A DNA stretch of 64,000 nucleotides from Lithodes maja (taxonomy: Eukaryota > Arthropoda > Malacostraca > Decapoda > Lithodidae), in assembly GCA_037953745.1 (NCBI GenBank), contig JBAKBP010007168.1:1-64000 (forward strand), given 5' to 3'. How positions within the stretch are numbered: the stretch's first letter is position 1; every line of letters begins with the position of its first letter. Of this stretch, positions 1-11,355 are shown piece by piece. The notes beneath the pieces were generated by a model. It searched no databases, was not told the origin of the DNA, and saw only the letters and a list, made by a program, of their open reading frames with translations. The position numbers were made by a program, and so were the translations under genes.

Positions 1-431
1 ACATCCTTTTCAAAGTTACCTCCCTGCCTATGTATCTGTTGCTCCTTTACTATCTCCGAAAATTTCAAATTCCTTACCTCCTCGTTCTTTTGAAATTCAT
101 CCTTCTTTAATTCAACATCCTTCATATCTTTCTTCATCCTGTCCATTTCTTCCTGCATTTCGCTAATACAAACCCTTAACACGTAATTCTCATCCTTCAA
201 AATACCAATTTGGTTTGCCATTCTTTTTTCTCTTCGTTCATAATCTAAGCTTTTTGTCTCCTGTTCCTCTAGCTTCCGCTCCAGTTTATTCAACCTCACC
301 GCAAATGCAGATATTGCTACTCCCTCCTCTGAGAACCCTGAAATATCAAATACCTCATGATCACGATCATAAGGGTCTCTGGTTACCCTGCTTGGGGGCA
401 GGCTGAGCCGGTTCCTCCCACCGCTGGCCAT
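1..431 (-). CDS. 5' part of a coiled-coil ORF, cut by the window edge
   Basis: On the minus strand an ATG at 431-429 opens a frame of at least 143 codons that stays open to base 1. An in-frame TAA lies about 60 bases upstream, so the start is well bounded, and the ATG has G at +4. The product begins MASGGRNRLSLPPSRV. After about residue 45 it becomes rich in Lys, Glu, Asp and Met with heptad-like spacing (KLERKLEEQE, MQEEMDRMKKDMKD), as expected of a coiled coil. A CA microsatellite lies just upstream. No enzyme motif is visible. In this transposon-rich setting it could be ORF1 of a LINE, whose ORF1 proteins often carry coiled coils, or the first coding exon of a host gene. The sequence does not decide between them. 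Confidence 0.55.
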   Translation of the reverse strand, partial: MASGGRNRLSLPPSRVTRDPYDRDHEVFDISGFSEEGVAISAFAVRLNKLERKLEEQETKSLDYERREKRMANQIGILKDENYVLRVCISEMQEEMDRMKKDMKDVELKKDEFQKNEEVRNLKFSEIVKEQQIHRQGGNFEKD

Positions 432-1246
432 ACTGCCAGCTGGCCTTTGTTTACACCTGTTCGGCTCCACAAGTTTCGGTGGGAATATCCATTACTTTTT
501 CTTTCCTACTCAAAGAAGGAAGTGTGTGTGTGTGTGTGAAAGAAGTCTACATATTTCTACTTTCTAGAACAAACCATAAGATTATAACAGTGAATGTAAA
601 GAGAATAATCAACAATAAAATATAATACAGCAGACACGAACAGATAAATCAATACAGTATTTAAATACATAATGCACTGAAAATAGAGAAGCACCATAGG
701 AAAGGATGACATACATTCAAGACATAAAAGTGAAAACTGAAATAATGAATCGGTAAAACTGCGACAGGGGATTCGTTATTAAAGAAGACAATACTATATG
801 CAGTGGAGACAGAGTGATAATTAAAAATTGTAATTTTTTATAGGGGACGAGGGAATATGAATATTAATAACTATAGGCTACATTTGGTCAAATAAATGAA
901 TAAGAAGAATACCTCTTTGGTATTGCTAAAGTGTATATTAGATTGTGTCATGATTATGTATCCATCTATCTATCTATATATTTATTGCCCCGAAACTGTT
1001 GGTTCACTTTACAAAGGCGTACATATTTTGCATATACAGTATATACATTTTTAGATACCATCCCCTTTAATCGATGAGGGGGGTTAAGAATATTTCACCG
1101 ATTACCATGGGGTTCCTATATCTCGAGGGAAAGGCGTCCAGAAGTAATGCAAGGATGGGAGTGCACGTCTTATAGGATTTTATGTATCAAATTACAGTGG
1201 GTGACTGGCATGGGTTATCATTTGATTACGTACAAGGAGACAAGCA
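432..1246. other. AT-rich stretch, no gene seen
   Basis: Contains the (TG)n/(CA)n run at about 521-538 directly upstream of the coiled-coil ORF, then AT-rich sequence without a convincing ORF or repeat boundary. Any promoter for the leftmost ORF would lie here, but no clear core element is visible. Confidence 0.5.
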
Positions 1247-1882
1247 TTAACCAACAAGTGCGCATGGGGGTAATTGAAAACGTCCCCCTGTGCTGACGTA
1301 TTTGAGGTGTTTCCGTCACTAAAATATTCATTGTACCATTAATAGCATTAATAATTATCCACATGCGCCTATTATGTGTTGATTATAAAGGTATTAACCT
1401 GAAACAACAATAAAACGAGTGAAAACAGCGTTTGGATGGTCAAAATCGGAGATATAGCCCGCGAGTTGTATAATGTATGGGTGAGGCAAACTGCTTTCCC
1501 GCCAATTTCCCCCAAGGCCACTGAGACACAGTCGATCGATACTCTCTCTCTCTCTCTCTTGCACTCGCTTGCCATCAGTGATGACAACACCCTGTTTGCA
1601 ACTCGCTAATGTTAGCACAAAAATATACCTCAGAATAAGGGAATAATAGGGAAAATAGGTGATAACTGAAGGAGAGGAGGAAAGTGGGGAAGGAGGGGAG
1701 GTAGAGGACTGAGATTTTGCATGGCCCAGGGGCCAAAAAAAAAATAAAAAAATTAAAAAATAAAATTATATATTTTTTTTTTTCGATGTTAAAAGTTGAT
1801 TTTTTATTTTACTTACTCTCAAGAGTCTTCCCGCAGTCCGCCGGGGGAACTCTTAAGAGTCTCCCCGCAGCTCCCGGGTTAA
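1247..1882 (+). mobile_element. TTAA-flanked non-autonomous DNA transposon, family T1, copy 1
   Basis: Bounded by TTAA at 1247-1250 and 1879-1882, with a 628-bp body. End A reads CCAACAAGTGCGCATGGGGG (usual form CCTCTGAAGTGCGCACGGGG). End B reads, outward-in on the opposite strand, CCCGGGAGCTGCGGGGAGAC. The two ends form only a weak inverted repeat. Inside are a (CT)n tract, a purine-rich segment and an A-rich tract near 1736-1765. No transposase is encoded. TTAA duplication and CC-starting ends are the hallmark of the piggyBac superfamily, so a piggyBac-type MITE is the best reading. Orientation is called plus when end A is on the left. Confidence 0.85.
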
Positions 1883-1949
1883 CACACAACATACCATATA
1901 CAATCGCTATAAAAGCTATTTACACATATAGAGATGATGGATATATGTA

Positions 1950-2134
1950 CAGTTGGCCAACTTAGTCCTGCACAAACATGTTGTGATGTGTGGAGGTGTA
2001 TGGCATTTCATCCGTAGTAAACAGACGTAGTTTTATGAATGAATCCCTCAAACCGAAAGGAGGAACATGATTGGTCGAGGTGAGGAATATCGTGAAGTTC
2101 AATTTTCTTTCATTTTTGCATAATTGCAGGTTAG
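1950..2134 (+). repeat. Dispersed repeat, copy 1 (inverse of 13722-13921)
   Basis: From TTGGCCAACTTAGTCCTGC onward this stretch matches the reverse complement of 13722-13921 over about 185-200 bases with scattered mismatches. It sits immediately beyond a T1 copy here, and close to a T1 copy at the other locus. It has no coding capacity and its family is not recognised. Confidence 0.7.
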
Positions 2135-2723
2135 TATAATTTCCAGAAAGCCGTTGAGCATTAAGGAAAATTAAATACAGATCTTTCTAATTAACATCAA
2201 TACATAACTATACATAAATATATAAATAAACTTCGCAGGAAGGTTAGTGTGGTGGTGGCAGGAGGGAGATAATTCGAATCAGTTCAATTAAGACGGTGCG
2301 GCGGGACTACATAACTAACAAGCGAATGGTTGTTTTCAAGATATATGCCTGTATACTGATTACAATAATTTAGCTTAAAAAGTCTGTAGAAAGTGAAATG
2401 CTTAGTAATATTTTATTGTACAGACTTATTACCAATAATATTGAAATCGGAACTTATTCCTGTTATGAATTTATAGTTTCTGAAATATCTTAATTACCGT
2501 CTTAAGCTTTATTTTTGTATAAAGATTGCAAATAACCTATAAGAAAAGCTCCCTGGTAAAGTATAGATTTGTCTTCTGTGTATGAGGGGTCCTTCTTAAC
2601 CTATGCAATAGGATGATGCCAATAGCAATTGAGCAATCCTAGCAATTACCAGAAGATTGTAAGAAATATCTAATGGATTATCACGCTAACTAATTTGCTA
2701 TACCGTACTTATTACAGTCTTTC

Positions 2724-3232
2724 TTAACACCTTATTGGCGGCCTAGGCGGTCTATTTGACCGTACCGCACAGCGTTTTTTTTTTAACCCTAAATAGGGTT
2801 GTTTACGTGATCATTTTCATGTCTAAATAAGACCCAGAGTGTAAAACAAGTATCTATCCCTGAAAGGGCGTAAACAGAGCTTTCCAATGACACCCGAACC
2901 ATCCTTGTACGACCACTGGTTCTCTTGCAATGATCGTGCAGCACGAGTGCAAAAACCCTGAAATAAGGTAATTTCCTTACATAATTCCCTGTGTAGCGAG
3001 TGAGAAAGGGGGGAGGAAAGTAGAATACAGTTCAGTATGTCCACCGCGGTGGTGGGGAGCGGTAATAGGGTTGCTATGCTCGTCCCACCGCTCAGCTCTC
3101 TCTCTCAGCAGCTCAGCTCTCTCTCTCAGCAACATTACGTGCTGAAAATGGCGTCGACAGATGTCGTGCACCACCACATAGTCCAAATTTATTTCACTCG
3201 ACATAGGTCGCGCGCCGCCAGTTAAGGGTTAA
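2724..3232. mobile_element. Divergent TTAA-flanked element with short terminal inverted repeats
   Basis: TTAA at 2724-2727 and 3229-3232 bracket a ~500-bp body. The left end reads TTAACACCTTATTGGCGGC. The right end in reverse complement reads TTAACCCTTAACTGGCGGCG. These form an imperfect ~20-bp inverted repeat with the GGCGGC core conserved. It contains CTCTCTCTCAGCAGCTCAG-type repeats and no ORF of note. It is probably another non-autonomous piggyBac-like family distinct from T1. Confidence 0.65.
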
Positions 3233-4013
3233 AGGCCCATAAATTGCACAATCTTTACCAAACCCAAAATGAGCCCCTTTCGTCCTTCCACACACCCATG
3301 ATTGTGGAGGTGGTGGTGGTGGTGGTGGTGCGGGCGAGTGCAGGGGGTAAACTAGCACATTGTTGAGTGACTAGTTGCTACTTTTAGGTAATTGCCACCA
3401 TTGCATTGCATAATGTAATAACATTAATATACGATTTAGATTTGCAGGGATTTACAGTTTAAATATTATTTTTACCAACCAGGGAGATTACTGCACTCTG
3501 GTATTAATTTGGTGATAACAAGACAGGTATCAATCAAACCCATAAACAACAGCGTTCATTGAATCGGACTACCAGACAACAATGTGATCGGCTAATAGTG
3601 AACATATAAGGATAGGATCATAACATAGTATGGAACAGCATAACTTCAGATAAGAAGGAACAAAATGCACTCTGCCACTTCGAGGTCAATAGAATATTTT
3701 ATTATATAGAATTTCCTAACACACGGTAAAAATAGACATTCGATTCATACTTTGTTTATCTTTATATTGATGATAAAAAAATAAGAATCCTTAAAATTTT
3801 CCGTTAACTTATGACTATTAGAGGCCCTTCCTAAGCTTAATGCAATACAATAAAGCAACTGGAACAATAAATATGTGATCATAGTCTTGAAGAGGGTTAT
3901 TGGTATTATAATATTCTTGTTAACAGAGATCCTTCTGAAACTAAATTTCATATGCTGGCGATAACTGGGAACATATAAATGTAGATATAGTTTGCTAGAG
4001 CTTAATTAAGGTC
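3233..4013. other. No gene seen; GGT microsatellite
   Basis: Holds a (GGT)n run at about 3309-3331 and AT-rich unique-looking sequence. The small ORF on the minus strand near 3745-3951 has no recognisable feature. Confidence 0.5.
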
Positions 4014-4646
4014 TTAACCCGGGAGCTGCGGGGAGACTCTTAAGAGTTCCCCCGGCGGACTGCGGGAAGACTCTCCTGAGTAAGTAAAATTAAAAATCAA
4101 CTTTTGACATCGAATTTTTTTTTTTTTTTTTTTTTTTTTTTATTTTTTTTTTTTTTTTTGGCCCCTGGGCCATGCAAAATCTCAGTCCTCTACCTCCCCT
4201 CCTTCCCCACTTTCCTCCTATCCTTCAGTTATCACCTATTTTCCCTATTATTCCCTTATTCTGAGGTATATTTTCGTGCTAACATTAGCGAGTTGCAAGC
4301 AGGGTGTTGTCATCACTGATGGCAATCGAGTGCAAGAGAGAGAGAGAGAGTATCGATCGACTGTGTCTCAGTGGCCTTGGGGGAAATTGGCGGGAAGGTA
4401 GCTTGCCTCACCCATACATTATACAACTCGCGGGCTATATCTCCGATTTTGACCATCCAAACGCTGTTTTCACTCGTTTTATTGTTGTTTCAGGTTAATA
4501 CCTTTATAATCAACCCATAATAGGCGCATATGGATAATTATTAATGCTATTAATGGTACAATGAATATTTTAGTGACGGAAACACCTCAAATACGTCAGC
4601 ACAGGGGGACGTTTTCAATTACCCCCGTGCGCACTTCAGAGGTTAA
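4014..4646 (-). mobile_element. TTAA-flanked T1 element, copy 2
   Basis: TTAA at 4014-4017 and 4643-4646 with a 625-bp body, in reverse orientation (CCCGGGAGCTGCGGGG end on the left, ...GTGCGCACTTCAGAGG end on the right). The long T tract at about 4115-4160 corresponds to the A tract of plus-oriented copies. The body is intact relative to the other full-length copies. Confidence 0.88.
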
Positions 4647-5150
4647 TAAACAGTTACCGATAATTAGGATACGCATATTACTGGAGCGGTTATTCTAGTA
4701 TGCATTGCGTAAATTTGTGCACACATATCAAGTGAATATATCGGTACACGTTTTAAGATTCCCCGTGTTAATTATCTCTCTCTCTCTCTCTCTCTCGAAT
4801 GGTATGGAAAACTCCTTGTCGCTGATGGCAGGGCGCTCAACAGACTAATATCAACAGGTCAGCGTCACTCCAACCACTAACATGACTTAGATCACTGTAT
4901 TAAGAGTTCTGTATATCATTACCTCTACCTGCTACATTAGCGTGTTTAAACCATAGCAGCATGTATTATTATTCAATAAGAAACCCTTTGGTAAAATAAG
5001 TAGCAAATATTCAATTTGCATTTTTATATCATTCACAATACCTATTCATAATTATTAACAATACTAGCTACTCAAACATACAATAGCTTTCGCCACATTT
5101 CGAATACCTTCTTCCAACCCTAGGTCATCCCTGCTCCACCTTTACACCCA
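4647..5150. other. No gene seen; CT microsatellite
   Basis: AT-rich, with (CT)n at about 4773-4796. Proline/threonine-type codons just before 5165 are open in the LINE frame, so the 5' truncation point of the following LINE may lie anywhere in about 5100-5165. Confidence 0.4.
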
Positions 5151-5164
5151 CACCCCCTACCCTC

Positions 5165-7729
5165 TTGACAAAACCTCAAATTGTGAACGTCGACACATCT
5201 TTTGTGCTAATAAAGAATAATAAAGGTACAAAAATAATACTTGCGTTAATATACAGACCTCCAGCTCAATCAGTGCAAACTGACCGAGAAATTTACGAAC
5301 AAATTGCAGATGTAAGTAACTCACAAGATACCGTAATTTTTGGCGACTTTAATTTACCTGTGACCAAGTGGGGCGATACTCTTACTTCACACTCCGGACA
5401 TGACTTGTATACGAACTTGCAAGAGAGTTCGCTTTATCAATTTGTTCGAACGCCGACCCGTGGTAATAACGTTCTTGACATTGTACTTGCAACAAAAGAA
5501 GAATTGATAGAGCATTTGAATGTTGGTGATGAATTCAGTAACAGCGACCATCGTACGATAACTTTCACTTTAAAGTTTACTAGTAACGAACCAAATAGTA
5601 GCATCGAAAAAGTCCCTAATTTCAAGAAAGCAAACTTCCATAAACTTAGAGCTATGTTTAAAGAAACTGACTGGAGCTTTTTAATTAACAATAACGACAT
5701 AAATACATCTTGGAAGTTATTCGAAACCACTTACCTAAAAGTAGTGCAAGACTGCATACCATCGAAAATACGGCGTCCAGGCCATAATAATAAGCCCAAA
5801 TGGTGGAATAAAGATATTTCAAACTGCCTGCTTGCTAAAAAATGTGCTAATGATAGATTAAAATCCTCACAAAATGACGAAGAACGGGTGAAATTTGTAG
5901 AGCTACGACGCAAAGCCAAAAAGTTAATTAAGCAAAGTAAAATGACCTTAGAGTTACATATTGCGAATCAAAGTAAAACAAACCCGAAAGAATTCTATAG
6001 TTATATCAGAAAGAAAAAAGTAGTTACTTCAACTGTTGGACCGTTAGTCGATGAAAATGGAGAATACACCAAAGACCAAGTACAAATGAGTAATGCCCTC
6101 AATACCTTCTTTGCATCAGTTTTTACAACAGAAAATCTCAGTGATATCCCTACACCATCGCCGATTCAGATTGATAATTCAGATGTTCTAAGCAATATCA
6201 CCGTTACAGAGAGAGAAGTATTGAATTGTTTAGATAAACTCAAGGTAAATAAAACGCCTGGACCTGATACAATCTCGCCTAGAGTTCTAAAGGAAGCTAA
6301 GGATGAGCTCTCCAAACCACTGACATTACTATTCAATAAATCCTTGCAGTCTGGAACTATGCCTGATCAGTGGAAGCTAGCCAACGTAACACCGATATTC
6401 AAAAAAGGCAGCAAATCCCTACCCAGTAACTATCGTCCAATTAGCTTAACCTCAGTTGTATGTAAAATGCTAGAAACGGTCATACGAGACAGACTCGTAA
6501 ATCACTTAGAGGAAAATAACATACTTAAAGATACTCAACACGGCTTTCGTAAAAAACGTTCCTGTTTAACAAACCTCTTAGACTTCTTCCACGACACCCT
6601 CAACCTCCAAGATGAGAGTAAAGCTGTAGATATTATATACCTTGATTTTCAAAAGGCCTTTGAAAAAGTTCCCCACAAACGTTTACTGCTAAAACTAAAA
6701 GCGCATGGAATACAAGACGGTGTGTTGAAATGGATAGAAAATTGGCTCAGCAACAGAAAGCAAAGAGTAGTCATAAATGGTAAGGCATCTAAATGGACCA
6801 ATGTAAGTAGCGGGGTGCCCCAGGGATCGGTACTAGGACCAATTATCTTTCTAATTTACATCAACGACATCGATGAGGGTCTCACCTGTACAATCTCAAA
6901 ATTTGCTGACGATACAAAAATTGCAAATAGCGTACTCTCAAAAGAACAAGTTGACGATATGCAACACAATCTAGATAAATTGTCATGTTGGGCCCAAATT
7001 TGGCAAATGAGTTTCAATGCGGATAAATGTAAAGTACTACATATCGGATACCTAAATGAGAAAGCAAACTATTCGATGAATGGCACTCAGCTTAAGAATG
7101 TAAACAGAGAAACCGATCTGGGAGTAACAATATCGAGTAACCTAAAACCGAGTCAACAATGTTCAGAAGTTGTTAAGAAGGCAAACAAAATAATTGGCTT
7201 TATAGGCAGGTCATTTGAGCATAAATCCAAAGAAGTTATCCTAATCCTTTACAATTCCTTAGTCCGCCCTCTTCTGGAATACTGCGTTCAATCCTGGTGC
7301 CCTTATTACCAAAAAGATAAAAATAAGCTAGATCGAGTTCAACGTAGAGTTACCAAAATGATACCTAGCCTAAAGAACAAACCATACGAAGAGCGTCTTA
7401 GAGAATTAAATCTATTTCCTTTAACCCAGCGCAGATTAAGAGGTGACTTAATTCAAGTGTTCAAAATCATCAAAGGCATCGACAATATGAACTGTAGTAA
7501 GTACTTCACTATCGACCAATCTAATTACACGCGGGGAAACGGTTGCAAAATTATTGGTAAATCTTTTAACTCGCACGAATCTAAGAATTTCTTCTTCAAT
7601 CGAGTTGTCAACTTGTGGAATGGGCTTCCCCGAAACGTTATAGAGTGCATCACCGTTGATTCATTTAAACTCCGCCTAGACAAATATCTCGCATCAAACC
7701 CGCGACTGACTGCGTTTGTAAATGAATAA
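5165..7729 (+). CDS. CR1/jockey-type LINE ORF2: partial endonuclease + reverse transcriptase
   Basis: An 854-codon uninterrupted frame, the only long intact LINE ORF here. The N-terminal part is the second half of an APE-type endonuclease: IYRPP near residue 28, GDFNLP near 59 and SDH near 126. The first endonuclease motifs are missing, so the copy is 5'-truncated and the first in-frame ATG is not a reliable start. The reverse transcriptase follows, with YRPISL near 420, the YLDFQKAFE acidic motif near 492, GVPQGSVLGP near 555 and catalytic FADD near 578. The C-terminal part ends with LWNGLPRN and FKLRLDKYL, typical of CR1-like LINEs. It copies its RNA at a nicked chromosomal target. The clade assignment is inference. 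The lack of stops suggests a recent insertion. Confidence 0.85.
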   Translation: MTKPQIVNVDTSFVLIKNNKGTKIILALIYRPPAQSVQTDREIYEQIADVSNSQDTVIFGDFNLPVTKWGDTLTSHSGHDLYTNLQESSLYQFVRTPTRGNNVLDIVLATKEELIEHLNVGDEFSNSDHRTITFTLKFTSNEPNSSIEKVPNFKKANFHKLRAMFKETDWSFLINNNDINTSWKLFETTYLKVVQDCIPSKIRRPGHNNKPKWWNKDISNCLLAKKCANDRLKSSQNDEERVKFVELRRKAKKLIKQSKMTLELHIANQSKTNPKEFYSYIRKKKVVTSTVGPLVDENGEYTKDQVQMSNALNTFFASVFTTENLSDIPTPSPIQIDNSDVLSNITVTEREVLNCLDKLKVNKTPGPDTISPRVLKEAKDELSKPLTLLFNKSLQSGTMPDQWKLANVTPIFKKGSKSLPSNYRPISLTSVVCKMLETVIRDRLVNHLEENNILKDTQHGFRKKRSCLTNLLDFFHDTLNLQDESKAVDIIYLDFQKAFEKVPHKRLLLKLKAHGIQDGVLKWIENWLSNRKQRVVINGKASKWTNVSSGVPQGSVLGPIIFLIYINDIDEGLTCTISKFADDTKIANSVLSKEQVDDMQHNLDKLSCWAQIWQMSFNADKCKVLHIGYLNEKANYSMNGTQLKNVNRETDLGVTISSNLKPSQQCSEVVKKANKIIGFIGRSFEHKSKEVILILYNSLVRPLLEYCVQSWCPYYQKDKNKLDRVQRRVTKMIPSLKNKPYEERLRELNLFPLTQRRLRGDLIQVFKIIKGIDNMNCSKYFTIDQSNYTRGNGCKIIGKSFNSHESKNFFFNRVVNLWNGLPRNVIECITVDSFKLRLDKYLASNPRLTAFVNE

Positions 7730-7966
7730 CTTTATTTTATCCCCCCCTCAGTTACTAACCCATCTGTCCTCTACTAACTTCCAAATCCTGCCACGGACAT
7801 TAGTTCCAGGGCAGTAATTCCCTTTCCAATGTTCCCTTACCCACTCTAAACCACTGTTTGGACACTTTGTTCCTCAGTGCTTTGGAGGACAAGCAACCTA
7901 GAAGGGTCACTAGATCTGTTGTTGCTTGATTTCCTTTGTACTCCTTTGTACTCCTTTGTACTCCTT
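7730..7966 (+). mobile_element. 3' UTR and repeat tail of the LINE
   Basis: About 200 bases of untranslated sequence end in three or so copies of the 10-mer CTTTGTACTC at about 7935-7966. Short tandem 3' tails instead of poly(A) are characteristic of CR1-like LINEs, so the element probably ends here. Confidence 0.6.
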
Positions 7967-8591
7967 CCTTTGATTCCAGAGAATGGAAGGGGAAAATATA
8001 TCTTTGATAAACACCATCCAGTGCAGGGATGTAACTAGCGCGGTTTTATTATGGTGATGATAATGTCGGTGATTAATGCTTGTATTACAGTATTTGAGTT
8101 TCATTTAAAATACATCTTCTAAAAGTCTATATGCCTGTTCTGTATTATGTTACACATTTTATGAAACATAAACATCAAACACATTAAATATTTATTGACG
8201 TCTCGGTTGCAGCCCTACAAAGGATAACTTATTTAGTCGAACTTAGACATTTTACCCCTTATACGGCTAATCAGACGACAATTATTTGATTTTGTTAATA
8301 CAACTACAACATTTCCATACTCGACTTCCGAAGGACTTCTAGGAATCAAAAGATTCATAACAAATATTAGTTAACTATTTAACTGGCTAGATAATTTAAT
8401 ATTCATTGCAAGACTATATAATTTTTCAATATTCGTTTGGACTAACTCACGTAATCATACCCTAATCAACTTCGCTCCATTGCTCAATATGTGAAGTAAA
8501 ATCAACTGAATTACTTCTACCTATTCGTTTTCTTAAAAAGTAGCAGCCTTTCTGTTGTTTTTCAAATTCCTTTGTGGACATATATTTATAT

Positions 8592-8631
<40 letters not shown>

Positions 8632-8819
8632 CGCAACATGGATACCATAAAACAAGTGGGTACCGGTATCATAAGTTATCATAATTATGTTCAATATCAC
8701 CTTATAGGAATATAAAGAAAAGCTTAACAGAATAACCCCTCGACTAAATCATACTTCCTTATCAATACAAAATAATGTATGTAATAAATAATGTACATAA
8801 TGTAATAATGTACAAAATA
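7967..8819. other. No gene seen; GA microsatellite
   Basis: AT-rich sequence with a (GA)n tract at about 8593-8629. Nothing else is recognised. Confidence 0.5.
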
Positions 8820-9066
8820 ATGCCAGCCGTCCGGCTGGCTCAGTTGACAGCGTGCCTGATTCCCATCTCGAGGTCTCGCGTTCAATCCCCGCTCAGATTG
8901 AAAAGTTTTTCTGGGATATAGCCGGCGGTTACCATCTCCACATGAGCAAGGGGGATGGGTAATGGTCTCTGGTAGACTAAAGAAAGCCAAGCGCTTGTGA
9001 ATCCTCGAAGGAGGAGATACGGGCGCTATATAAGTAACCAGAAGATTATTATTATTATTATTATTA
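8820..9066 (+). mobile_element. tRNA-derived SINE
   Basis: The head carries RNA polymerase III promoter boxes: A-box-like TGGCTCAGTTGACAGCG near 8836-8852 and B box GGTCTCGCGTTCAATCC near 8872-8888, with tRNA-like spacing. The body then reads AAGCGCTTGTGAATCC...GCGCTATATAAGTAACC and ends in (ATT)n at about 9047-9066. A GCGCT...GCGCTATATAAG-(ATT)n 3' end is shared by several invertebrate SINE and LINE families, presumably for recognition by a partner LINE. It has no protein product. The acceptor stem is not convincing, so it is not a functional tRNA gene. Confidence 0.75.
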
Positions 9067-9105
9067 TAACTACCTAATTACTCTCTTAGAAAGCCTATGT
9101 CTATA

Positions 9106-9171
<66 letters not shown>

Positions 9172-10082
9172 TTACAGCCAACATATTAATTTAAGTTTTA
9201 GAAACACCTATAGTAAAAGGAGAAATAATAAAGAAATTCAATAAACCTCTTCAATATGATTACCACTTACCGGTATTTATACTTGCAGTTACTTCTATAG
9301 TAATGCATTCGGTTTAGGCGTCTATTATTCAGAGATTAAAGAAATATAACCAAGTTCCCAATTTACCTGTTAACAATACATCTAATTCAATTTTTTAATA
9401 ACAGTACATTTCTACTGGTTCCAAGAAAAACAATACGGTGGCGACGGCATTGTAGAAGGTATTATATATACAATGAATGCAGTGACTGTAGAGTATGCTA
9501 AGTATTCTAATGAAGGTGATGACATCGAAATTTCCTAGTGTGTGTGTGTTTTGGGGGGCGTCATCTGAAGTTGTTGTGCTACAATATAATACAACAATCC
9601 TATCCTCATCCTTTCCTAAGAAGCCATGCACATCACGCTACCCGAGAAATGTTCGCCAATGCCCGAACTAATGTTGTTGTTCATATGACTGATAGAAACC
9701 TCTGTTGTTCTCTTTCAGCAAATGTGATCCGATAATCAAGCCCTGCTATTCTATATAGCACAATCCTATAAACATATTGTGTAATAAAATGGCTCCAGTT
9801 ATTTAAATGTGGCAACCCTTTACTGGACTATTTGGTCGTTTGCCCTCCCCACACTACCACCACCAGCTCCACCACCACCACAACCATATAATGTCTGAAG
9901 TGATGTAAGCAATAAAGAGAAAGGGGATTTCGAGTTAGGAAGCGTAATAATTAAATATATTATGCTCATGATATATTTACTATACGCCATCGTATGCACT
10001 TAACTATTATGCAAACATGTTTCTATCGCAACTAGAGATGATAGCACATAAATTAAAAAAAATATATATATATTTCTGGCCT
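9067..10082. other. No gene seen; TA/TG microsatellite
   Basis: A compound (TA)n(TG)n tract lies at about 9111-9165, and a CCACCA-rich stretch near 9860-9890. Short ORFs near 9395-9735 have no recognisable features. Confidence 0.5.
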
Positions 10083-10721
10083 TTAACCTCTGAAGTGCGC
10101 ATGGGGGTAATTGAAAACGTCCCCCTGTGCTGACGTATTTGAGGTGTTTCCGTCACTAAAATATTCATTGTACCATTAATAGCATTAATAATTATCCATA
10201 TGCGCCTATTATGGGTTGATTATAAAGGTATTAACCTGAAACAACAATAAAACGAGTGAAAACAGCGTTTGGATGGTCAAAATCGGAGATATAGCCCGCG
10301 AGTTGTATAATGTATGGTTGAGGCAAACTGCTATCCCGCCAATTTCCCCCAAGGCCACTGAGACACAGTCGATCGATACTCTCTCTCTCTCTCTTGCACT
10401 CGCTTGCCATCAGTGATGACAACACCCTGCTTGCAACTCGCTAATGTTAGCACGAAAATATACCTCAGAATAAGGGAATAATAGGGAAAATAGGTGATAA
10501 CTGAAGGAGAGGAGGAAAGTGGGGAAGGAGGGGAGGTAGAGGACTGAGATTTTGCATGGCCCAGGGGCCAAAAAAAAAAAATAAAAAAAAAAAAAAAAAA
10601 AATAAAAAAAAAAAAAAAATTTCGATGTCAAAAGTTGATTTTTTATTTTACTTACTCACAAGAGTCTTCCCGCAGTCCGCCGGGGGAACTCTTAAGAGTC
10701 TCCCTGCAGCTCCCGGGTTAA
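10083..10721 (+). mobile_element. TTAA-flanked T1 element, copy 3
   Basis: TTAA at 10083-10086 and 10718-10721 with a 631-bp body. End A is CCTCTGAAGTGCGCATGGGG and end B is the CCCGGGAGCTGC end in reverse. The A tract at about 10570-10618 is interrupted by single T residues. Confidence 0.88.
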
Positions 10722-11355
10722 CCGTCATTATTCTAATAATTTGTCTGTATTAATTTGTTCATAATTATTAATATATTGACGCACTGTATAATAATATAAC
10801 GATTTTAGTATGACAAAAAATAGGGGACTTTATTCAGATTTGGAAACGTCTATCATAGTAAGAAGGTTAAACACAATAAGTCAACCCTCTTGAACCCGAT
10901 GATTACTGTGTAATTTCAGCAACAACCAATACATTTTGACCATCTTTAACCCTTCAATCAGACAACGAAATGTTTGTTTTGTTATTAATGTTACTGTTAA
11001 GTGTTCTTGCTAACATTAGAAAGGACCTTTAATGCCCCTTTCCCACTGGTGAGACAAGTCACGATTTTCGTTGCCGATGACTTAGTTTTGTCAAATTCGC
11101 AAGAATACATGCGACATTCACGTTTTTGACCATTACAAATAGATGACAAATTATACTCAGCGAAGATGTCGCCGATGTCGGCAACGCAATCGCCGACCTT
11201 CTGCGACGTTATCGACGAAGTGAGCGATGTTTCGCCGATGACCTCTGCGAGGCATGTCACATTTTCAAAAATATCTTGCAAAATCATGCGAGGATGAAAG
11301 AAAACTCGCCGTATGTTCTGCGACGTCTTCGGCAATTCAAGCGATGGTTCGGCGT

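Noticed and set aside
4304..4498. 64-codon ORF (MLSSLMA...RFIVVSG) found in most T1 copies
   Set aside because: Its recurrence reflects the copy number of the element. It runs through a variable GA tract that shifts the frame in copy 1 and shows no domain, so coding is not supported.
8820..8900. Functional tRNA gene
   Set aside because: A and B boxes are present, but the acceptor stem is not convincing and a SINE body with an (ATT)n tail follows.
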